From positions 120,889 to 184,888 of the forward strand of contig CAVVWN010000003.1 of the NCBI GenBank assembly GCA_963752045.1: 64,000 bases of DNA. Reading direction: 5' to 3'. The notes below the pieces were generated by a model. The model was not told where the DNA came from, made no database searches, and saw only the letters and a program-made list of their open reading frames with translations. Source of the stretch: DATKDF01 sp963752045 (GTDB lineage Bacteria > Acidobacteriota > Vicinamibacteria > Vicinamibacterales > SCN-69-37). Positions 48,108 to 57,455 of the stretch are shown piece after piece (the stretch's first letter is position 1; each line of letters opens with the position of its first letter). Position numbers and translations under genes: made by a program.

Positions 48108-48151
48108 ATTATAGTGCTGGACTTGACGCAAGTAAGTCTATGCCATAAACT
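48108..48151. promoter_or_regulatory. Overlapping divergent promoters
   Basis: Reverse strand: TATAAT at 48108-48113 for the VIT-like gene. Forward strand: TTGACG (48123-48128), a 17-base spacer and TAAACT (48146-48151), a close match to a sigma-70 promoter for the membrane protein and regulator genes. The regulator encoded at 48778 is the natural candidate to act here. Confidence 0.5.
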
Positions 48152-48188
48152 AATCTTGACTATGAACTCGATGACACGGAGCGGAGCC

Positions 48189-48776
48189 ATGACCACCCAC
48201 GCGACCTCACTGGAATCCCGGCTCTTCCGCCGCTACTGGGACGACGGCCTGCTGGACCTGCTGGCCGGCATCGGCGTGGCCGGCATCGGCGTCTTCTGGA
48301 CGCTCGACCTTGTCGCCGTTGGCGCCGCGGTGCCCGCCATGCTCGCGGCACTCTGGGGCCCCCTGCGGCGCCGGTTCATCGAACCGCGGCTGGGCCTTGT
48401 GGAGTTCTCCGACGAGCGCGACCGGCACTCGCGCCACCTCGCGCTCGGTGGTATCGCACTCGGCGCAGGCGTGCTGGCGGTCTTCGCGGCCATCTGGCTC
48501 GCCGCACCGGAGGCGCCGGACCTGCTCCGCCTGCTCGCGCCCGGTCTGCCGGCGTTCCTGCTGGCGCTCCTGGCGGCGGTGAGCGGCCTCGCCCTCGGCC
48601 TGCCCCGCTTCCTCACCTACGCCGCGGTGCTGTCGGCCGCGGGCTTCATCGTGGCGGCGCTCGACGCCGAACCTGGCGCCGCGATGATCGGCGCCGGCGG
48701 GCTCATCGCGCTGTGGGGCAGCCGGCTCATCAGCCGCCTGCCGCCGGCCGAACCGGACCCCCGCGAGGTCGACTGA
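48189..48776 (+). CDS. Small integral membrane protein of unknown function
   Basis: A 195-residue membrane protein with about five to six helices (DLLAGIGVAGIGVFWTLDLV, GGIALGAGVLAVFAAIWLAA, FLTYAAVLSAAGFIVAALDA). I chose ATG 48189 because GGAGCGGAGCC precedes it. ATG 48162 is also possible but would leave almost no leader after the predicted promoter. The segment RHLALGGIA and LESRLFRRYWDDGLLDLLAG recalls DUF-type membrane proteins paired with winged-helix regulators. The stop is separated from the regulator start by a single base (TGAGATG). Confidence 0.75.
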   Translation: MTTHATSLESRLFRRYWDDGLLDLLAGIGVAGIGVFWTLDLVAVGAAVPAMLAALWGPLRRRFIEPRLGLVEFSDERDRHSRHLALGGIALGAGVLAVFAAIWLAAPEAPDLLRLLAPGLPAFLLALLAAVSGLALGLPRFLTYAAVLSAAGFIVAALDAEPGAAMIGAGGLIALWGSRLISRLPPAEPDPREVD

Positions 48777-48777
48777 G

Positions 48778-49095
48778 ATGGCCGACTCCGGCGCCGAACC
48801 GGTCGTGCCGAACGTCGATGCCTTTCTGCACGAGCTGGCTCGGCTCAGGCTCCTGGTGTTGTTGTCGGTCCTCAGGAAGGCCGACTTCGTCTACCTGCTG
48901 CGGGCGAGCGGCTTCACGCGCGGCAACCTGTCGGTGCAGATGACCAAGCTCGCCGACGCCGGCCTTGTCGACATCGAGAAGAGCTTCGTCGGCAATCGTC
49001 CCCGGACGGTGTATTCCCTGACCGCGCGGGGCCGGTCGGCCCTTCGCGCCTACAAGGCCGACATGACGACGCTCCTCGACGCGTTGCCTGGCTAG
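48778..49095 (+). CDS. Winged-helix transcriptional regulator (HTH_34/MarR-PadR-like)
   Basis: A 105-residue DNA-binding protein. The winged helix reads RLLVLLSVLRKADFVYLLRA, then GFTRGNLSVQMTKLADAGLV (recognition region) and the wing VGNRPRTVYSLTARGRSALR. It is one domain only, as in HTH_34 regulators that control the adjacent membrane protein. Coupled to that gene by one base, and likely to bind the divergent promoter region at 48.1 kb. Confidence 0.88.
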   Translation: MADSGAEPVVPNVDAFLHELARLRLLVLLSVLRKADFVYLLRASGFTRGNLSVQMTKLADAGLVDIEKSFVGNRPRTVYSLTARGRSALRAYKADMTTLLDALPG

Positions 49096-49221
49096 GGCGG
49101 TTTGCGACGGGCACTGCGCGCGCCAGGTCTGGACTCACGCTGGTTTTGGGTAGACTGGTGTCACGCCCGCTGCCGATGTCGCCCTGTGCGGCTGGAAGTC
49201 TGCGGCACTCAGGAGTCTGGA

Positions 49222-49851
49222 ATGAAGCGAATCGTAGCGACCGCCGGTCTGGTCATCGTTGCCGCCACCCTCGTGTCGGCACAGCAGGAGCGCCCCCTCA
49301 GCCCGCCGGGCACGGCCACGGCGATGGTTGGCGGCGACTGGGTCAAGAACCCCGACGGCGCGACGACCTACCAGGGCGGCAAGTGGGTTGAAGTGATTTA
49401 CAGCCGTCCGATGCTGCGGCAGCGGACGAACATCTTCGGTACCGGCGCCGACTACGGCGTCGCGATCCGGGCCGGCGAGTCGCTCTGGCGCGCTGGCGCG
49501 AACCAGACGACGGTGTTGAAGACAGAGGTCCCGCTGCTCTTCGGCAGCACGACGGTGCCGGCCGGCGAGTACGGCCTGCTCATCAATCTCAAGGGCCCCA
49601 CCGAATGGACGCTCGTCGTCACCAGGCAACCGCGCCAGGCACAGTTCGACGCCACCAACACCACAGCCATCATGGGCGCCACCAACTACGACCCGGCGTT
49701 CGACGTCGTCCGCGTGCCGATGGTGGTGAGCTCGATGGACAAGAAGCTCGATCAGCTGACGATCTTCTTCAGTGACGTCACGAAGGCTGGCGGCACGCTC
49801 GCGCTTGCCTGGGAGAACACGGTGGCGATGGTCGACTTCACGGTGCGGTGA
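49222..49851 (+). CDS. Exported DUF2911 protein
   Basis: A 209-residue secreted protein starting at ATG 49222 with a signal peptide (MKRIVATAGLVIVAATLVSA). The mature domain shows the DUF2911 pattern: VEVIYSRPMLRQRTNIFG, YGVAIRAGESLWRAGANQTT and LLFGSTTVPAGEYGLLINLK. This domain is common in Bacteroidetes and Acidobacteria, with unknown function. The frame is open further upstream, but no signal peptide would result. Confidence 0.82.
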   Translation: MKRIVATAGLVIVAATLVSAQQERPLSPPGTATAMVGGDWVKNPDGATTYQGGKWVEVIYSRPMLRQRTNIFGTGADYGVAIRAGESLWRAGANQTTVLKTEVPLLFGSTTVPAGEYGLLINLKGPTEWTLVVTRQPRQAQFDATNTTAIMGATNYDPAFDVVRVPMVVSSMDKKLDQLTIFFSDVTKAGGTLALAWENTVAMVDFTVR

Positions 49852-49884
49852 CCGCGGCCGAGCCGACCACCGGCCGGTCCGTCG

Positions 49885-50400
49885 CTAGCCTCCAGCGCCC
49901 GGAGGCGGCATGTTCGAGTTGAACATGTCGACGGCCACCTTCCAGGCGCCCGCTGCGTCCTTGCGCCAGATGGTCACGTACTTCTCTTCCGACGTCTGGG
50001 GTGTTCCGTCCGGGCCGCTCATCGTCAGCTGCGCGGTGCCCCAGGAGTAGCCGACGTCACCGCTCGCGGCCGCCGCGGTGCCCGACACCTGCCAGGAGAT
50101 GGCAAAGCCCGGAGTGGCGACCATCGACGACCACAACTCGCGAATGGCGCTCGTGCCGGAGACCATCGGCTGGCCGGGCGGGAAGACCATGGCGTCGTCG
50201 GTATGCATCGCCATTGCCCCGTCGACGTCCTTGGCTGTCGCCACGGCGGCAAACGCCACGTCGGCCTCGCGGATGGCCGCCGCCGCCTCCGCGCTCATGT
50301 CGGCCGGCGCAGCAGGCGCCGCCGGCGCGCACGCCGCCAACGCCGCCACGAGCAATCCCGTACCCAGGAACTGAGCCGTCGTTCGCACTCTCATCATCAT
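49885..50400 (-). CDS. SnoaL/DUF4440-like lipoprotein
   Basis: A 171-residue protein from ATG 50400 (start among three adjacent methionines) with lipoprotein signal LLVAALAACAPAAPA. The mature part is a small alpha+beta cone fold: AEAAAAIREADVAFAAVATA, HTDDAMVFPPGQPMVSG, VGYSWGTAQLTMSG and KYVTIWRKDAAGAWKVAVDM, the typical DUF4440/SnoaL pattern. Members bind or isomerise small molecules. No catalytic residue can be claimed here. Confidence 0.8.
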   Translation of the reverse strand: MMMRVRTTAQFLGTGLLVAALAACAPAAPAAPADMSAEAAAAIREADVAFAAVATAKDVDGAMAMHTDDAMVFPPGQPMVSGTSAIRELWSSMVATPGFAISWQVSGTAAAASGDVGYSWGTAQLTMSGPDGTPQTSEEKYVTIWRKDAAGAWKVAVDMFNSNMPPPGAGG

Positions 50401-50476
50401 GTCCGGTCCCCCGTTCTGGTAATGGTCCTTCAAGCGCGGGAGTATAGCGCAGATCCTCCACGTCTCAGGACCGCGG

Positions 50477-53400
50477 TCAGCGTCCTTCGAACCAGAGTCT
50501 CGGGCGCATGGAACCGGCGACCTCGTTGAGCTCGCGGTCGTAGAGCCGGCCGTTGAGCATCACCTGGAAGATCGCCTGTGTGTTCCGCAGATCCTCGAGC
50601 GGATTGGCGTCGAGCACGACGAGGTCGGCCAGCTTGCCGACCTCGAGGCTGCCGATTTCCCGATCGAAGCCGAGTGACCGCGCCGGGCTCATCGTGGCGC
50701 TGCGCAGCGCCTCCAGCTGCGTCATGTCGCCCTGGCCGAGCATCCAGGTCTCCCAGTGCGCGCCGAGGCCCTGCATCTGGCCGTGCGCGCCCATGTTGAC
50801 GGGTACGCCCGCGTCGGCAAGCGACTTGGCGCCCTGGGCAAGCAGGACGTGGCCGTAGTCGTCCTCGTCGAGCATCACGCGACGCCGCGATCGCGGGTCC
50901 ACGACGGCCCTCGGCACGAAGGTGAGCAGGCGCTCGTTCTCCCAGACCTTCGTGAACTGATACCAGTAGTTCTCGCCGGACGAAGCGCCATAGGCCACGA
51001 CGAGCGTGGGCGTATAGCCGACGCCGCTTCTGGCATAGAGCGTGACGATGTCGTTGTACAGGCGCGGGACGGGCAGGTTGTGCTCGACCGTCGTGTGCCC
51101 GTCCATCACGTGCGTGGCGTTCGCGTAGTAGAGCGAACCGCCTTCGGGCACCACGTTCATCTCGAGCTCGCGCGCGGCCTTGAGAATCATCTGCCGCGCG
51201 TCGCGGCGCTGCTGGTTGTAGCTCTTCACGCTCGGCGCGCCGATGGCCCGAAGCCGCCTGACGTGCGAGAGCGCATCGTCATAGGTCTCGACTGGCGCCT
51301 TGAAGGCGGTTTCGGCGCCGTAGAGGATCCGGCCCGTCGAATAGAGCCGCGGTCCGAGCTTGAGCCCCGCGCGGATCATCTCGGCATTGGCGAAGACCAT
51401 CTCCAGGTCGTTCGACGGGTCGTGCATCGTCGTCACGCCGAAGGCCAGATTGGCGAGAAGCGGCCACGACTGCCGCGCCGGGATGCCGTCGCCTTCGGCG
51501 CCCACGTGTGCGTGCGCGTCGATGAGCCCGGGATGATCGTCTTGCCGCGGACGTCAATCCGCCTCGCGCCCGACGGCACCGGCACGCGGCCGGCCGGGCC
51601 GATGGCGGCGATGCGGTTGCCCTCGACCACGACCGTGCCGTTCTCGATGACGCCCCGACCGGAGCCGTCCTCGGCCATCGTGATGATGCGGGCTCCGACG
51701 AGGGCCGTGATGCCTGACGGCACGTCGGAGGTGGCGGAGAAGCCGATATTCACGCCCGCGGTTTCCGGCTCGGCGACGGGCGTCGCTCCCGAACCGAGGA
51801 AGCCGAACGTCTCCTCGAGCTCGCGCGTGAAGAGCTCGGGGCCGAGCATCCAGTGCACGCGCCGGCCATCGCCGGACCAGTGCACGAAGAAGCCGGCGTC
51901 GCGCGAGATCCGCGCGACCGGCATGCCGGTCACCGTCGGTCCGAGCGTGACGGGCCGGCCCGTCCGGGCAAACGGCATCACGTAGAGATGCCAGCGCTCC
52001 TGGAAGGCCACCCAGTCTCCGTCGGGAGACGGCACGATGTCGGTCGCGTTCTCAGACTGGAAGTGGACGCGCTCGTCGCGGCCGTCGAGACCGATACTCG
52101 CGAGCACGAACCGGTCGCGCTGCTCGCGGAAGTACAACCGCGTGCCCGTGTGGTCGAACTCCGGGTCCACGCCGCCTTCGCGCACGAGCCTGGGCTCGCC
52201 AGAGCCATCGGCCGGGACCACGTAGAGGCCAGGCTCGGGGATCCCCATGTCAGTGCGGATGCCGTCGCTCGACGTCTCCCGATAGGTGATCCACATGCCG
52301 TCCGGCGAAAACGACGGTTCGATGTAGTGACCGGCTCGCGTCGTGACGGCACGGCTCGTCCGAGACGTTCTGTCGAACACGCGAACCTGCCCCCGCTCCT
52401 CGTCGTGCCACGTCGTGAAGACGATGAATCGGCCATCGGCCGACCAGGCGGGATCGAGCTCGAAGGGCGCGTCTCGGTCGGCCGGATCGATGCCGGTCAG
52501 CGGCTGTGGCTCGCCTCCGGCGAGCGCACGCGTGTAGATGCGCCCCAGCGCGTTGAAGGCAACCGAGGTGCCATCGGGCGAAACGCGAGCGTCCCGAAGC
52601 ATGCGTACCGGAAATCGCTCCTCATGGACGGGCACCTGAAAGCGGACGGCAGGGGTGATGGTCTGTTCGACGCGAGCCGTGAACGGAATTTCCGTGCCGG
52701 CCTTTGCCGCGATGTCGACGCTCCAGATCTTCCCCTGGCCCCAGATGACGATGCGGCTCGAATCAGGCGTCCAGGCGTACTGCGGGTAGACGCCGTGGAC
52801 GGTCCAGGCCTCCTGCAGGTCCTTGTCGAGCCGATCGAAGACGGGCCACTCGGCGCCGGTCTCGAGGTCCTTGACGAACAGATGGCTGCCGAGCCTCACG
52901 CGTCGAACGAACGCGAGGTAGCGGCCGTCTGGCGAGGGGCGTGGCGTGACCGAGCCGCCGGGTCGATTGACGAACGGCCGCTCGCGGCCCGTCTCGAGGT
53001 CCCTGCGGATGATGGCGAAGATCACGCCGTTCGGATCCTTGTTGTATTCGAAGAGCGTGCCCGGCGTGACGTCCTTCGAGAAGTACAGGTACCGTCCGTC
53101 CGGCGAAGGGGCCGGCTCTCCCGCGTCCTTCTGCTCGCTCTGCCGCTCGGTGACCTTGAGGCCGCCCGAACCGCTCGCGTGGTAGGCCCACACCTCGCCC
53201 GCTCCAAGCGATCGTGTGGTCACGAAATGGCGCCGGGCGTAGATCGTCTGGCCGTCGGGCGCCCACGCCGGGCTGTTGACGAACCATTCACGCTCGCGCG
53301 AAATCTGCTTCGGGTCGCTGCCGTCGACGCGCGCGGTCCAGATGTTCCAGAGCCCGTCGCGGTCGCTTGCGAACGCGATCCGCGTGCCGTCCGGGCTGAA

Positions 53401-53679
53401 GCGCGGCTGCATCTCGAAAGCCGGCCCGCCCAGAATGCGGTTGGCCCGACCGCCTTCGATCGACATGACATAGATGTCGCCGAGGAGGTCGAACACGATC
53501 TGACGCCCGTCGGGGCTGACGTCCAGATTCATCCACGTGCCCTCACTCGTGTCGAAGGCGACCTCGGTCGTGGGGCCGAATGGCGCCGTCACATCCCAGT
53601 CGCTCCGCGACTGGGCCGAGAGGAGGGCGATGGAGGCCGCAAGAATGATGGCAGTGGACGACAGTCTGATCATGAACAC
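50477..53679 (-). CDS. Amidohydrolase with N-terminal TolB-like propeller (one frameshift)
   Basis: Adding one missing base near 51531 gives about 1067 residues. After a signal peptide, repeated SPDG blades form a TolB/WD40-type propeller (e.g. MNLDVSPDGRQIVFDLLGD, RFSPDGTRIAFASDRDGLW). The C-terminal part is an amidohydrolase of the imidazolonepropionase type: DVRGKTIIPGLIDAHAHVGA restores the HxH metal motif across the frameshift. Later motifs are MDGHTTVEHNLPVPRL, LAQGAKSLADAGVPVNMGAH and DREIGSLEVGKLADLVVLDA. Such exported enzymes probably cleave peptides or cyclic amides; the substrate is unknown. Confidence 0.85.
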
Positions 53680-53700
53680 CTCGAGTGTGCGGGCACGCGG

Positions 53701-55056
53701 CTACCGGGCGCGGTCCGCGAGGGCCCACACGGCGCGCTCGGTGCGGACGAACAGGGTGTCGGCCGCGAGCGCCGGCGTGGCCATCGTCGTCTCGTGCATC
53801 GGGCTCTGCGCGAGTATCTCGAACTGGCGCCCCGCACGGATCGTGAAGACGTCGCCAGCCTCGTTGGCGATGTAGATCCGGCCATCGGCGGCGATTGGAG
53901 ACGCCGAGTAGCCACCGGGCGCGATTCGCTGCTGGTAGATGCGCTCGCCGGTGCGCGGCTCGAACGCCGTGAGCACACCGCGCGTGGACACGACGTAGAG
54001 CAGGCCGCGATAGAGCAACGGCGTCGCCATGTACGGGCCGTCGCGCAGGTTGCTCCACGCAATCGCGTCGCTCGAGGTCGCGCCGTCCTCGAGCGTCAGG
54101 TCACCGCGCGAGCCCGGTCGGACCGCGTAGATCGGCTTGATCGGGTTGTAGCCGTTCGTCACGAAGATGAGCCCCTCGCCCACGATGGGCGTCGGCGTGG
54201 TGTTCGTCGTGCTCGGGCCCAACCGCCACAGTTCCCTGCCGGTCGCCGGGTCGTAGCCCTGAATGAACGGCGCGGCATTGACGACGATCTCGGCGTGGCC
54301 GTCAGCGTCGTAGACAGCAGGCGTGGACCACGACGGATTGGCTTCCCGGGCCGTTCGCCACACCTCGCGCCCGGACGTCACGTCGAGCGCCGCGAGGTAT
54401 CCGCCTTCGAGCGAGTCGCACTGGACGATCACCAGGCCGCGATAGAGCACGGGCGAGCTGGCCGTGCCCCAGGTGTACTCCGGGTTGTTGTGCTTGCCGG
54501 CGTGGATGACACCGAGCTCTTTCTTCCAGAGCAGGTCGCCGTCAACCGAGTAGGTGTAGATCCCCTCGGAGCCGAACATCACCACCACGTGTCGTCCGTC
54601 GGTGACCGGCGTGGACGACGCGTAGCTGTTGTGGGGATGCCGGGGGATCTTCGGCACGCCTTCGTACGCCAGTCGATCCCAGAGCACCGCACCGGTTGCT
54701 CGATCGAGCGCGAACACGCGCCACTCGTGCGACGCCCGGTCAGTCCGGTAGTCCACCTCGCCCCGCAGTTCGCGCTCGAATACCGAGTTCGGGTCGCGGC
54801 TGACGGCTGAGGTCACAAACAGGCGGTCGCCCCAGACCACCGGACTCGAATGCCCGAGTCCGGGAACCTCGCGCTTCCAGACGACGCCCCGACCGGATTC
54901 GACGTCCCAGCTCAGGGGCGGGCGCTGATCGTCAGCGACCCCCGCGCCCCCAGGCCCTCTGAACTGTGGCCACTGCTGCGCAGAGAGCACAGCACCCGCG
55001 GCGATCCACCACATGAGGCACACGATGACGTTCGACGGCCGGGCAGACATGTTCAT
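53701..55056 (-). CDS. PQQ-like beta-propeller protein, exported
   Basis: A 451-residue protein with a signal segment (LMWWIAAGAVLSA) and repeated blades containing WK/LW motifs (LLWKKELGVIHAGKH, VWRTAREANPSWSTPAVYDA, LWRLGPSTTNTTPTPIVGEG), as in PQQ-binding-like outer-membrane or quinoprotein-type repeats. PQQ ligands are not evident, so it may be a scaffold. It follows the amidohydrolase gene on the same strand and starts 22 bases upstream of it; they may be co-transcribed. Confidence 0.85.
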   Translation of the reverse strand: MNMSARPSNVIVCLMWWIAAGAVLSAQQWPQFRGPGGAGVADDQRPPLSWDVESGRGVVWKREVPGLGHSSPVVWGDRLFVTSAVSRDPNSVFERELRGEVDYRTDRASHEWRVFALDRATGAVLWDRLAYEGVPKIPRHPHNSYASSTPVTDGRHVVVMFGSEGIYTYSVDGDLLWKKELGVIHAGKHNNPEYTWGTASSPVLYRGLVIVQCDSLEGGYLAALDVTSGREVWRTAREANPSWSTPAVYDADGHAEIVVNAAPFIQGYDPATGRELWRLGPSTTNTTPTPIVGEGLIFVTNGYNPIKPIYAVRPGSRGDLTLEDGATSSDAIAWSNLRDGPYMATPLLYRGLLYVVSTRGVLTAFEPRTGERIYQQRIAPGGYSASPIAADGRIYIANEAGDVFTIRAGRQFEILAQSPMHETTMATPALAADTLFVRTERAVWALADRAR

Positions 55057-55115
55057 GACGGCCCCCTATATACACCATCGCTCGCCAGGCTTGCAGGCGC
55101 ACGAGCTTGGGGCCC

Positions 55116-56561
55116 TTACCGCCGCGCCACCCGCTCGAACCTGAGTCCTCGGACGCGGTCCGAGGTGGCCGTGAATCCGGTCACCGTGCCGTCGGCGCCG
55201 CGCGCGAAGCGCACCTCGCCGAACGGCTGCGCCTGGAACACGTCAGCCTGCGCGCCCGGACGCATCGCGACGTCGCCCAGACGGAAATGCGTCGCGACCA
55301 GCCGTCCGTCCTGGACCCTCAGCACCCACGAGGTCTCGAGTTCGGCGCTCCTGTACTCGCCGGCGTAGGCCTCGAGCTCGGCCGCCGCCGGCTGCCATGG
55401 CGTTTCCCCGCCGCGGCCGGCGCCGCGGCCGCCAGGTGCGGGCGCCGCTGTGAGGACGTCGGCAAGATAGATGTCGGCGATCTGGTTGGCGATCGCCGCC
55501 GGATTCATGTCGGCCGTGTTGGCGAGGATCGCGATCGCGAATCCGTGCTCCGGCAGCCGCACGAGCACGCTCCGGTAGCCGGCCCACGACCCGGTGTGGC
55601 TGACCGACCGGGCGCCCCGGTACTGCCCCACGCTCTGGCCGAACGCATAAGCGATCCGCTCACCCGAATTGAGCGCACCCTGCTCGTGCAGTCGCGTGAT
55701 GAGCGCCGGGCTTCCGACCGCCGGCGTTGCGGCGTGGTAGTTCGCGATCCACTTCGCGAGGTCGTTGACCGTCGTGAAGAGCGACGACGACCCGAGCGCG
55801 GTGAGGCTGTTGACGACGTGCCGGGGACGGCCGTCAGGGCCTGGGCGGTACGACTCGGCCCTGCGCAGCACCACTTCGGCGTGGTCATCGTGGAAGTGGG
55901 TGTCCGCCATGCCGAGCGGCCTGAAGATGCGCGCGGCCGTGAACTCCCGAAACGACTGCCCGCTCGCGCGACGCACGACCTCGGCGAGCAGGTTGTAGCC
56001 GGTGTTCGAGTACGCGTACGCGTCGCCGGGCGGGAAGTTCAGGTCGCGCTGGTGAAACGCCATCCGCAATATCTGATCGAACGAGATGACGTCCTGGTAG
56101 CTCCACCCGCCAATCGAGAGCGTGCCCGGCCAGTCGCGAATCCCGCTCGTGTGGTGCACGAGGTGCCGGATCGTGATCCGGTGGCCGAAGTCCGGCAACT
56201 CCGGGATGTGCCTCCGGACGTCGTCGTCGAGCGACAGGCGGCCGTCGGCCTCGAGCAGCGCGACGGCCATCGCGCAGAACTGCTTCGACACCGACGCGAT
56301 GTCGAAGATCGTGTCCGGCCCGTTCGGCACGGCGTGCTCGAGGTTGGCCATGCCGTATCCCTTCGCGTGCACCACACGCCCCCCGGCGATGACGAGCACC
56401 GAGGCCCCGGGGGACGCGGGCGACGACCAGCGTGCGAAGAGCGCGTCCACCTGCGCACCGGGCGCGGACTGGCTCGCGGCCGGCCCCGCGGCGAACACCA
56501 GCGTGAGCACGGCCAGGCCAAGTGCAGCGAGGGCGAGACGGGTCATCAGGGCTTGGCGCAT
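55116..56561 (-). CDS. Serine hydrolase of the beta-lactamase/class C family, exported
   Basis: A 481-residue protein (ATG 56561, alternative 56546) with signal peptide LALAALGLAVLTLVFAAG. The SxxK motif is in FDIASVSKQFCAM, the YxN-type motif in AYSNTGYNLLAEV and the third motif in SVSHTGSWAGYRSVLVRLP (HTG in place of KTG). The C-terminal domain after about residue 385 is a separate beta-rich module (AYAGEYRSAELETSWVLRV). Members are esterases or peptidases as often as beta-lactamases; resistance is not implied. Confidence 0.88.
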   Translation of the reverse strand: MRQALMTRLALAALGLAVLTLVFAAGPAASQSAPGAQVDALFARWSSPASPGASVLVIAGGRVVHAKGYGMANLEHAVPNGPDTIFDIASVSKQFCAMAVALLEADGRLSLDDDVRRHIPELPDFGHRITIRHLVHHTSGIRDWPGTLSIGGWSYQDVISFDQILRMAFHQRDLNFPPGDAYAYSNTGYNLLAEVVRRASGQSFREFTAARIFRPLGMADTHFHDDHAEVVLRRAESYRPGPDGRPRHVVNSLTALGSSSLFTTVNDLAKWIANYHAATPAVGSPALITRLHEQGALNSGERIAYAFGQSVGQYRGARSVSHTGSWAGYRSVLVRLPEHGFAIAILANTADMNPAAIANQIADIYLADVLTAAPAPGGRGAGRGGETPWQPAAAELEAYAGEYRSAELETSWVLRVQDGRLVATHFRLGDVAMRPGAQADVFQAQPFGEVRFARGADGTVTGFTATSDRVRGLRFERVARR

Positions 56562-56678
56562 GGGCGCGAGTATAGGGGAACTGCGACGATTCCGGCGTGC
56601 GTGACCTGCGGGACGCCGTCCGCTTCCTCCGGGCGGTTCATGGGGGCCGCGGTGCGGGTTCCGCCGGAGCGTCGTAGA

Positions 56679-57044
56679 ATGACCGGATGCGGGCTTGCCT
56701 CTGGCACGCAGTTGGACACACTCGCGATCGGCCGACTTGTGAGCGACCTCGCGATCGTCCGGCCCTGGTCGAACGTCGTGTTCGCGCGCCTCGCCACCCA
56801 CTGGCTTGCCGACGAGGGCGTGACCGTGCCAGACACCTACGGCGACGTCTTTTCAACGCTCGCACAGCGCGGGACGATCGAGACCGGGTTGGGCGATCGG
56901 TTGCGCGCCGCGGTCGGCCTTCGAAACCTCGTGGCGCACCAGTATGGTGTGCTGGACTTCACGCGTGTGCATGGTTTCGCGCAGGCCGAACTCGACGACC
57001 TGCTGGCGTTCTGCGATCAGCTGGCCGCGCACACGCGGTCCTGA
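56679..57044 (+). CDS. HepT-like HEPN toxin without its partner
   Basis: A 121-residue protein with the HEPN (HepT) C-terminal features: DTYGDVFSTLAQRGTIETGL, then the RNase motif R-x4-H in LRNLVAHQYGVLDF. The first 25 residues (CGLASGTQLDTLAIG) do not look like the usual HepT start, so the N-terminus may be truncated or replaced. The normal upstream partner, an MNT-domain nucleotidyltransferase, is absent: only 117 bases separate it from the divergent hydrolase gene. Confidence 0.7.
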   Translation: MTGCGLASGTQLDTLAIGRLVSDLAIVRPWSNVVFARLATHWLADEGVTVPDTYGDVFSTLAQRGTIETGLGDRLRAAVGLRNLVAHQYGVLDFTRVHGFAQAELDDLLAFCDQLAAHTRS

Positions 57045-57068
57045 CCCCGTGCTTTGGACAGGGACTGC

Positions 57069-57455
57069 CTACCGAATCCGCGCAACCTTCCGCTCGGGCG
57101 CCGGACAGGCCGGGACCTCGACGATCCGAATCGCATGGTCGATGGTCGCGGGCGGGCGTTTCGCAATCGCCGGATCGAGTGACGAGTCGACCCACCTGAC
57201 CATGTCGCAGTCGATCGGCTGAGCGGAATGGGGCGGGTTGCCTCGCATCACCACGACTGGCCTGCGACCCGCTTCGGGAACCAGTGGAACCAGGCGTTTC
57301 TGCGTCACGTCAGGCGTGAAGTCGACGGCGAACACCCGCTTGCCGAGGTCTGGACACGACGTGCCGGGCGCGAGCAGCCGGCAGGCGGCCTGGGCCTCGG
57401 GGGCACCGGTCGAGACGAGGAACAGGGCGACGAGACATGCGAGCGTGGTCCGCAT
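57069..57455 (-). CDS. Small exported protein of unknown function
   Basis: A 128-residue protein with a signal peptide (TTLACLVALFLVSTGAPEAQA) and four mature cysteines (CRLLAPGTSC, IDCDMV, VPACPAPE) that could form two disulfides. The sequence RRPVVVMRGNPPHSAQPIDC has no family I know. It is convergent with the HepT-like gene. A 28-base segment near its 3' end is repeated about 1 kb further on. Confidence 0.55.
   Translation of the reverse strand: MRTTLACLVALFLVSTGAPEAQAACRLLAPGTSCPDLGKRVFAVDFTPDVTQKRLVPLVPEAGRRPVVVMRGNPPHSAQPIDCDMVRWVDSSLDPAIAKRPPATIDHAIRIVEVPACPAPERKVARIR
57099..57126. repeat. 28-bp direct repeat, first copy (second at 58088-58115)
   Basis: CGCCGGACAGGCCGGGACCT followed by CGACGATC is identical at 57099-57126 and 58088-58115, 989 bases apart. 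The first copy is inside the small exported-protein gene. The second lies in non-coding DNA after the decayed toxin-antitoxin copy, near an incomplete reverse-strand reading frame (57879-58061). This marks a duplication or recombination scar. Confidence 0.6.

Noticed and set aside
51853..54810. A 985-codon open frame on the + strand, antisense to the amidohydrolase and propeller genes
   Set aside because: It has no family motif and a residue composition (Arg/Ala/Val/Asp/His-rich) typical of antisense frames in high-GC DNA; the reverse-strand genes have clear domains.
55116..56561. A beta-lactamase resistance gene
   Set aside because: The third motif is HTG and the C-terminal extension is typical of class C-like esterases or peptidases; resistance cannot be claimed.
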